Shown piece after piece: positions 56,646 through 64,000 of a DNA stretch of 64,000 nucleotides; positions within the stretch are counted from its first letter, which is position 1; each line of letters begins with the position of its first letter. The stretch is from NCBI GenBank assembly GCA_964017185.1, contig OZ024873.1:44874760-44938759 (forward strand). The letters are read 5' to 3'. The stretch comes from Rugalucina vietnamica. Its lineage: Eukaryota > Mollusca > Bivalvia > Lucinida > Lucinidae. Position numbers and translations under genes: made by a program. Below the pieces are notes generated by a model. The model saw nothing but the letters and a program-made list of their open reading frames with translations, did not search any database and was not told the origin of the DNA.

Positions 56646-57839
56646 TTTTGGATGATCTTTCTGGATCATGTTTGGCAATTTTATTTTACTTTTACAGGGA
56701 GGCTAATGAAATTTCCTATGAAACTCACGGGTATTTATATAAAATTAAATTTGTAAGTTTCTATCATAATGGATTTATGAAGGAAATATTAAAAGAAGTA
56801 ATTATTGGTATCCTGCCAATCTAATGCTATTATCACGAAATGCTGATAAAGCAGGTCTGATCTGAATCTTTGCATGTCGTATATCCATATTTCAGCACGC
56901 CTTTGCAAATTGTTTTATCAAAGTTTTCTTCTCTTTTTTTCAATTCTAAATAGCCTATGGATTTGGCAGAAGTCTTTGTTTGGCAGAGACATGAATAATA
57001 GTTTAATAATAGAACGGGTCAGGGCAACAAGGTGCTTTAGTCCATATTTCATTTAAAAACAACAACACAGGAACAACTATTTTTACAAATTTATGCAAAA
57101 TAATGTGTATTTTTCTATTGTACAAATAGTTAACCTTTGATGGAAACATTGGTTTAAACATCAATTTAACTCATTTAAGCATGGCGTCCTTTTTGTGGGA
57201 CATAGGCAAACAGCATAGCCCCAGATGTGACGCCGCAGAATGCGGCGTCCCTCTGGGGCTATTCTGTTTGCACAGAGAAATTTCATCGAAAAATGAGATA
57301 AAAAATAAAATTCACTCCCAACACCCCTAAAATTGAAAGTGGACACGCCCACTTGATAATGATGGGAGAATCCATTCGTCAAATATGGGTTAATAGAAAT
57401 AAGACCAGAAAGTCCGAATTTTAAAGACTTACTGCTGAAGAAGCTGAAAGTGGTACCACTGTTTATTCGATTAATGACCCCTAATGGTGCAATATGGTCC
57501 CTAGATCAAAGAACTGCCATAATGAGGCGATTATCGGTCATAAAGAGGCCCCTAAAGGATAATACCTGTAGTTTCACTGTTTATTGATTTTGTGGTCCCT
57601 GATAACCTGTGCAATAAAACTGCCTCCCTCTGCAATCAGTATTGATTTTTCCTGTTTTTGCCCCTACCTGTATTCTGAGTCATTGTTAGGGCACTAGGTT
57701 TCCAATGCCTTGTCCCTTATCTAATGACCCTCAATAGACATGGAAATATGTCTTTTTGTGTATACAACAATGGATCTAACTCCATATTAAAGGCCTAGGT
57801 GGACTATAAAAGGCAAAATTAGGTAGCTTATCTCAGTAT

Positions 57840-57920
57840 CGTCCTTGAGGTGGAACCATGGATTAAGTCCGTTCGGCCCAGGATGACGTTAAAAGCCTGT
57901 ACTTTACTACTACTACTCCT
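57840..57920 (+). repeat. Short dispersed repeat with (TAC)n tail
   Basis: Same family as 46105-46190, opposite orientation: ccttgaggtggaaccatgga, aggatgacgttaaaagcctg, then tactactactac. Confidence 0.7.
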
Positions 57921-58869
57921 TTTCTCAGTATTAGTCTAGACACCAAAGGATTAACATCTCCAGCAGACCCTAAAAATCCAATAATCAATTTGATTGGCTG
58001 TTGATAACTAAAGTTTTGTCTAAACTGTGAAGCAGTCACATATTGCACGAAACAGCAGCCCCTTTTTATGGTTGTGTTTCTGTGACAAGGGTCTTAACTC
58101 CAGTCTTGCACCTTGTGGTTATTCTAGATAAAAAATCTAACTGATATCCTTTAAGAGCAGTGAGCATATTAATGAGAATGGAGATGAGCCATATTGCGGT
58201 TTCGGCTACCAAAGCCTCCCAATTGGCCCTATTTGTTTAAAGCACTGCTGGACGTTGAAAACGATGTTTGAAACACGCACTTCCTACCTAGATACTATTT
58301 TGATCTAAAGTTTAGGCTGTTAAAAGATAAGACCAACACATTCGAAAATCAGGTCAAGTAAGACATGTTTGCTCTAGTTAAACAGTTGCAAAATGTTTAG
58401 AAATAGTTTTCAACCCATTGCCTTACTGGTTTATATGGTCATAGGGGATTCATAGGGAGCTTAATATGCGAGGAAACAAGTTTTACATGACAAATTCAAA
58501 CACCCATTTTTGCCCAAATATGACTAAAGTGCCTTGTTGCTTTCACCCGTTCACAGTCTGATAATTAAAAGTATTTATATCATATGGTAGTGACATTGTT
58601 TCCCTTAAAAAGTGGTGTAAAATCTGATTCAATTTAATCAAATTGAAATCGTAATCATTAAATTGCAAAGGCGTGTACATGTGGTTTACGTATATAGATA
58701 TGACGGAAACATACATGCCAAAATGTTTGCGAATCTGAGTTGGTGTGTTTGACAGATGCATTAGAATCTAAGAAATGAAATATTGAGCGCTTTGATGTGC
58801 TCCTTTAATTGCACAGCAAACACAAAAAACTATCTTTCACATGCGCGTACGTATATACAACATTACAAA

Positions 58870-58970
58870 AAATGGATGCTTATCAGGTCTGGGAAACTCA
58901 TCGAAGGACAGATATTCTGTAAAAGGATAGAATATCTGTCGTTTTATAAGTTTCCTAGACCTGCTTATGG
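58870..58970. repeat. Imperfect foldback
   Basis: gcttatcaggtctgggaaactc..gacagatattctgt pairs with agaatatctgtc..gtttcctagacctgctta around aaaagg. Both strands show mirrored short ORFs that are not genes. Confidence 0.75.
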
Positions 58971-59084
58971 TAAACAAATTAAGTAAAATAATGATAAAAA
59001 TATGGATTTGATATCTTCTATGGTAAAATGGGGTTGTATTAGACGTGTAAACCATTTGATTGATTGATTGATTGATTGATTTTT

Positions 59085-59397
59085 AGTTCAACTGATCCAT
59101 TAGGTTCACAAGTTGAGCTTATAGTATACCCATGACTTGGCGTCCATCCGCCGTCTGTCGAGAGTCAGACTTTTTATAGTTCTGTCGAGAGTCAGACTTT
59201 CCATAGTTCTTTCTCCTGAATCAGCTTAGACGATAGAACACACATCATATATGAAATCTCCGAGCCTTCGGTGGGAAGAACGAAAGTTCGTTATTAGTTA
59301 TAGGCGGCACTATAGGCCAATCTTATGGACCCATTTGAAATAAGCGTAGCTCCAGAAATGGTTCGATCCCGCGCTACTCATCGGCTTGTTTAAAAAT
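59085..59397 (+). repeat. Diverged AGCTCACC-family 5' part
   Basis: agttcaactgatccattagg..caagttgagct forms the family's terminal hairpin in decayed form, then agtatacccatgacttggcg tccatccgccgtc. It stops where the long inverted repeat begins. Confidence 0.65.
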
Positions 59398-61322
59398 ATA
59401 GCTAGGCAGATTAAGTCAATTTGCTATAAAAATCGTGCATTTGGTGAAACAAGCATGAAATTTGGCATGTAGGCTCAAAATGCCCAACTGTTTTGAAAAA
59501 TATCGTTGTCTAGCCAAAAATTCAAAATGGCGGACAAAATGGCGGCCATTTTTAAAATGGCCGCACTGAAAGAGTACATATCATAGTTTGTTATCTAAAA
59601 CTTGACTGCATTGACTGAATTTTAGGTTTTTGGTGTCTATGTCCATGTTTAAGAACACAGTGAATCTAAATTTTTTTACTTAATATTCATAATGGCGGAC
59701 AAAATGGTCGCCATTTTCAAAATGGCCGCCATTGAAGGCTTGAATTACAGTTTTTCATCTTACACTTCACTGAATTGTTTGATTTTCATGCTTTTGGTGT
59801 CAAATTTATGTAAATGAACCTATAGAATATAAAAAATCCACATAGTTTTCTTTTATTCATCGTAAGTCATGACATTCTTGCCAAATGTAAAGCTATAACA
59901 TCAGCCCTTAATGGGCGAATTATATTTTATATGCAGCCGTGTGTTGAAAATAATGATTTTAGTTGCATTTGTTTTTGTATAAAGTTGATATCAATATGTC
60001 AGGCGATTATATTTAATGATTATCTCTTTGCATTTATTTTTCTTTTTCATGTAAACACACATACCTGTATGGACAAAACATGGCAACCATTTTGATTTTT
60101 AATTACATATTAATTGCTGAAAAATAAAAACAAAGACATAATCATTAACATCACGAAAACATGTCCGTGTAATTTATACCCCCCTGAGCCCCACTTTCAT
60201 ACAGCAAAATTGGGGTATGCAGGGGTATGCCTCTTTCTCTTTTTTGCTCCAAAACATAGATTGGGGTACTCGTTAGAACCACCTCGGTGAAGCGGTTCTA
60301 ACATGTACCCACAATCTATGTTTTGAACAAAAATTAGAAGAATATCAAAATTTTCAGCTAAATATTTTCAATATTTAAAACACAAAAATATCTGTTTATT
60401 GCATTGGCAAGTTTTTGTAATGATATGATCACTTGCAATATTCATATCAACTTTATACAAAAACAAATGCAACTAAAATCATTATTTTCATCACACGGCT
60501 GCATTTAAAATGCATTTCGCACATTAAATGCTGATCTTCTTGCTTTTTTCGCAAATATGTCATAACAAATGATGAATACAAGAAAACTACGTTAATATTT
60601 ATATTGCCAGTTTTAACGGAAAAGTACCTGTATGGACAAAACGTGGCCTTCATTTTGATTTTTAAGTGTGTTTACACGAAAAAGAAAAATAAATGCAAAG
60701 AGATAATCATTAAATATAATCGCCTGACATATTGATATCAACTTTATACAAAAACAAATGCAACTAAAATCATTATTTTCAACACACGGCTGCATATAAA
60801 ATATAATTTGCCCATTAAGGGCTGATGTTATAGCTTTACATTTGGCAAGAATGTCATGACTTACGATGAATAAAAGAAAACTATGTGGATTTTTATATTC
60901 TATAGGTTCATTTACATAAATTTAGACACCAAAAGCATGAAAATCAATCAATTCAGTGAAGTGTAAGATGAAAAACTGTAATTCAAGCCTTCAATGGCGG
61001 TCATTTTGAAAATGGCCGCCATTTTATCCGCCATTATGAATATTAAGTAAAAACTGAGATTCAATGGGTATTTAAACATGGACATTGACACCAAAAACCT
61101 AAAAATCAGTCAATGCAGTGAAGTTTTAGATAATAAACTATGATATGTACTCTTTCAGGGTGGCCATTTTGAAAATGGCCGCCATTTTGTCCGCCATTTG
61201 AATTTTTGGCTGGACAACGATATTTTTCAAAACAGTGGGGCATTCTGAGCCTACGTGCCAAATTTCATGCTTGTTTCACAAAATGCACGATTGTTTCACT
61301 AATCTGCATAGCTAACTCTAGA
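59398..61322. repeat. Long inverted repeat, arms ~0.66 kb
   Basis: The left arm 59398-60060 is mirrored by the right arm 60668-61322 with high identity. Examples are caaatgtaaagctataacat / atgttatagctttacatttg and aaaatggcggccattttt with its complements. The ~600-bp spacer holds a GGTTCTAAC-family hairpin (60240-60310) and direct part-copies of the inner arm (60425-60500, 60625-60665). No ORF. If transcribed it would form a long double-stranded RNA. Confidence 0.9.
60165..60440 (+). repeat. GGTTCTAAC-family repeat copy with central hairpin
   Basis: ccaaaacatagattggggta, then ctcgttagaaccacctcgg / gaagcggttctaacatg, then acaatctatgttttgaac. This is the clearest copy of the family in the window and sits in the inverted-repeat spacer. 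Confidence 0.75.
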
Positions 61323-61475
61323 TTAGTGTTTTTGTGTTTTATGCGGCAGCGATGATATTTGTTCCTCGGCTACTTCGAAGCTTGTTGGGCCATACACTTT
61401 CTTGTCAGTCCAGAATTTTCGTTTCTTCTTGATGGCATACAGTCCTTGACAAAATCTTCTCTCAGTCTTTTAGCT

Positions 61476-61530
<55 letters not shown>

Positions 61531-61700
61531 CTTCTTGATCGGATATTGTCTTTATGGCGATGTCAGTTGTATCGGCAAACGATGTCTGGCAGATTTTTTG
61601 GTTTTCGTTCCTCGTATACTATCTCTACAGCCTCTTGTAGGTCTTTGTCTGGATTTTCTTGCAGAGTTGTTTCAACCACTTCGTTGAAGAATCTTGCATT
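61323..61700 (-). pseudogene. Protein-like fragment interrupted by a 54-base homopolymer
   Basis: On the minus strand, about 61690-61575 reads RFFNEVVETTLQENPDKDLQ and EAVEIVYEERKPKNLPDIVC. Beyond the homopolymer (T on plus, 61477-61530), 61475-61325 reads QGLYAIKKKRKFWTDKKVYG and PTSFEVAEEQ before a stop. Both have protein-like composition. I do not recognise the family; it may be decayed transposon coding sequence. Confidence 0.3.
61477..61530 (+). repeat. Poly(T) tract, 54 bases
   Basis: Uninterrupted T run, one of the longest homopolymers here. It may be collapsed or expanded by assembly. Confidence 0.9.
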
Positions 61701-61869
61701 TTATATGTCCTTATGTCCATCAAAACACCCCATGGTCTAATTTTTTAATCTGCTTTACTATGAAATATTTACATTTCTGTTGCAAGATCTTAATGAATCT
61801 ATAGAACTGAAATGCGGTTCATAGTTTATTGTACTACATCGTGTCATGCGACGTCACATGATACAACTC

Positions 61870-62420
61870 TCACCAATGTTATTGGACGTTGTAAACGTCA
61901 TGAACCGGAACACCGGCGCGAACCGGGACATATGTCAAAAACCCGGATAGAAACGGGCGACACCGGGACGACACCGTGCTATTCCGACACAAACCGGAAG
62001 TGCGCCAGGACTCCACCGCGGTGAACTGGTACCTACCGGCTTGAAAGGTTTGGCCACGGAAACTGCGGTTTGGCGGTTCACCCCGGTATCGCCATAGGGT
62101 TCTCGTTACTTGTTATTGTTTTCAATACCATGAAACCCCGGGACATAACCGTTGTTTGACTAGCAGTCACCGAGACACAACCGCAGACAATCGGGGTAAC
62201 ATTGTGCTTTACCGTAATCAACCAGTGCAGACTGGCCTTTACCGTGACAACATCCGGTGACAGAACCGGAAAAACGACCGAAGCTACATCGGGGTAACAC
62301 CATTACTGTGAGAACATGATCATTGTTGTAGAATTTCTATGGTTTATCACGATATACCGTCTTGTCAGGACAAACCGGCGTTAACCGAAGTTATAACCGG
62401 GTCAATGAGAACGAGGCTTT
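61870..62420. repeat. CCGG-rich degenerate short-motif region
   Basis: Words such as aaccgg, caccgg, accgtg and cggggtaac recur every 10-30 bases in no fixed register, in marked contrast to the AT-rich surroundings. The plus-strand frame over part of it is not supported as a gene. Confidence 0.5.
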
Positions 62421-62558
62421 AACACGAGTCTGAAATGCGGGACAGAGGCATATGTGCGTAATTAATATTCTGGCTGAAAAAGGTCCTGCCTCCCCCACCC
62501 AGGGAATTGTGCAGACATAGTCTATCTTAAAGAGCAGTCTTTTCTGATTCAAATGCAA

Positions 62559-63310
62559 GATGTTTGCACTTTGTACGCCGGGGCGTAATGGTGTAACAGC
62601 TATTTAAAAATAACAACTGTTACCAGCTTATTATATTTGCAGTATTCTTTGATTGAGAATGAACAATAGGTTGTTTTACCATAATTCTACCATTTTTCTG
62701 CAAGATTCTTCGAGGAAAATATGTGGGATGCATAATTTTATCAAGTTGACATATATGGGTCTCTATCTGTATAACGTATGTAACGTATGTAACAAAAATA
62801 TGCGAATTTACAGTTATAACCAAATAAGGTTTTCAGTAATAGTTTCTGTGGAGTGCAAATCTGCAAACATCAATGTGCAAGGTAAGAATGTCATGTTTAT
62901 GTTATTTGCGATTCAAATAAGAGATGTTTGCACTTTGTACGCCGGGGCGTAACGGTGTAACGGACATTTAAAAATAACAACTGTTACCAGCTTATTATAT
63001 TTGCAGTATTCTTTGATTGGGATTGAACAGTAGGTTGTTTTACCATAATTCTACCATTTGTCTGCAAGATTCTTCAAGGGCAATATGTGTGATACATAAT
63101 TTTATCAAGTTGACATAGATGGTTCTCAATTTGTGTAACGTATGTAACAAAAATATGCGAATTTACATTTATAAACAAATAAGGGTTTCTGTAATAGTTT
63201 CTTTGGATTACAAAGCTGCAAACACCAATGTGCAAGGTTAGAATGACATGCATGTGTTATTTTCATTTGCTAGATGTGCCTCAGTTGTAACGGTGTAACG
63301 CCAAGTTGTT
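62559..63310 (+). repeat. 364-bp direct tandem duplication
   Basis: gatgtttgcactttgtacgc starts units at 62559 and 62923, followed by matching blocks (ggtgtaac, caactgttaccagcttatta, gattcttc, atcaagttgacatag). A partial third unit runs from about 63236 (gttagaatgacatgcatgt). The copies differ by scattered substitutions and one cgtatgtaa duplication. Confidence 0.9.
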
Positions 63311-64000
63311 TATATTTAGATTTCATGTAATGTTACAGTGTTACCAATACCGCATGGGGTTAATTTGACCTACAAAATTGATCATATATACGTTATGACT
63401 TATCATAGACCACTGAATTTGGTTTCATTTTAAAGCTTCTTCACTATAGCCGTTTCATCTTAAGGTAAGTTATTTATCTTATTTGGATATTTGTGAATTT
63501 TAATCTAAACATTAAAATGGCCAAAAAATCATTAAAACCCCATAAAAATGTCTTTCAGATCCAAGCTATCATCGTTGCACATAGTTTATACACCAGTGAT
63601 ACCATTTGACAATTTTACAGATGTTTTGGGTCTATTTGAAAATTATCTCATTTGCATATTTATCAATATTGATATATAAAAAAAAAACTATGAAAAGTTT
63701 GGAAAATCACGGAAAAATAACATTTATACTTACATAATTACTAGTGTCTGGCATGTCAGTAGACCTAGAATGATAAAAGTTGTAGCAGCTTGATGCTTTG
63801 GTCTATGCAATTTGTCTTCTAGTCTGATAAATGAATAAACTTATTTTATGTTTTATGGATATTAATGCAATTTTTACAGACTGGAGATGAATCACGTAAA
63901 ATAAGAGGGTATACCTTACAAAACGGCTTGTGTCTAGGTTACTGATAGCACTACTGTACTGAATTTGGTATCAAATGATTGCTATGACAATGAATTATAA
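63311..64000. other. Gene-free AT-rich end of the window
   Basis: I see no ORF, repeat boundary or RNA gene. Confidence 0.5.

Noticed and set aside
1-64000. LTR retrovirus, Polinton or envelope/capsid genes
   Set aside because: No LTR pair, protease/integrase motif, capsid or packaging ATPase frame was seen; the RT genes present are LINE and Penelope types.

Overview
The window looks like gene-poor, AT-rich animal DNA from a lophotrochozoan, most likely a bivalve mollusc. The reasons are a spliced host gene, CR1/L2-like LINEs with a hydrophobic N-terminus and a 2A-like motif, Penelope-like retroelement pieces, tRNA-headed SINEs, and many copies of a dispersed repeat bounded by AGCTCACCTGAGC hairpins that carries CCATGGCGGCCATCTTGG-type monomers. 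The species call is inference.

One host gene can be assembled by eye: a seven-exon plus-strand model from 33438 to 48335. Its exons join with matching phases, GT-AG borders and a total of 2526 nt, giving 841 residues plus a stop. The product is a Ser/Pro/Thr-Pro-rich, largely disordered protein with acidic YSDDFE-type patches and a Lys/Arg/Cys-rich C-terminus. I do not recognise the family.

Layout: 1-6.5 kb holds foldback hairpins and pieces of the AGCTCACC family. 6.5-12.5 kb holds a LINE tail and a Penelope-like element (minus strand) split by a 2.24-kb TIR element (identical 77-bp TIRs, 5-bp target duplication) that itself contains a small MITE. 12.5-22.1 kb is one AGCTCACC-family element carrying two insertions; the second (5.0 kb, 9-bp duplication) contains a 1.08-kb TIR element that in turn contains a SINE, so nesting is four deep. 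22.1-23.9 kb is a Harbinger-like MITE. 25.9-33.0 kb is a near full-length 7.1-kb LINE on the minus strand with a 12-bp target duplication, an uninterrupted 1168-residue ORF2, an ORF1 broken by one stop, and an unusual 2-kb inter-ORF spacer.

33.2-48.4 kb is the host gene. Intron 1 contains a degenerate (CCTAN)n satellite interrupted by a 2.1-kb TIR element made of alternating GCCGACCT tracts. Intron 2 contains a SINE and a second 2.24-kb TIR element with a 5-bp duplication. Later introns contain SINEs and Penelope debris. 48.7-52.4 kb is a large repeat with GTGCACTT-bearing inverted ends and internal tandem copies. 52.4-53.3 kb is a mariner-like MITE. 53.7-54.3 kb is a 45-bp minisatellite. 55.1-56.6 kb is a complete AGCTCACC-family copy. 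59.4-61.3 kb is a long inverted repeat with arms of about 0.66 kb. The last 2 kb holds a CCGG-rich stretch and a 364-bp tandem duplication. I see no LTR retrovirus, Polinton or viral capsid gene.
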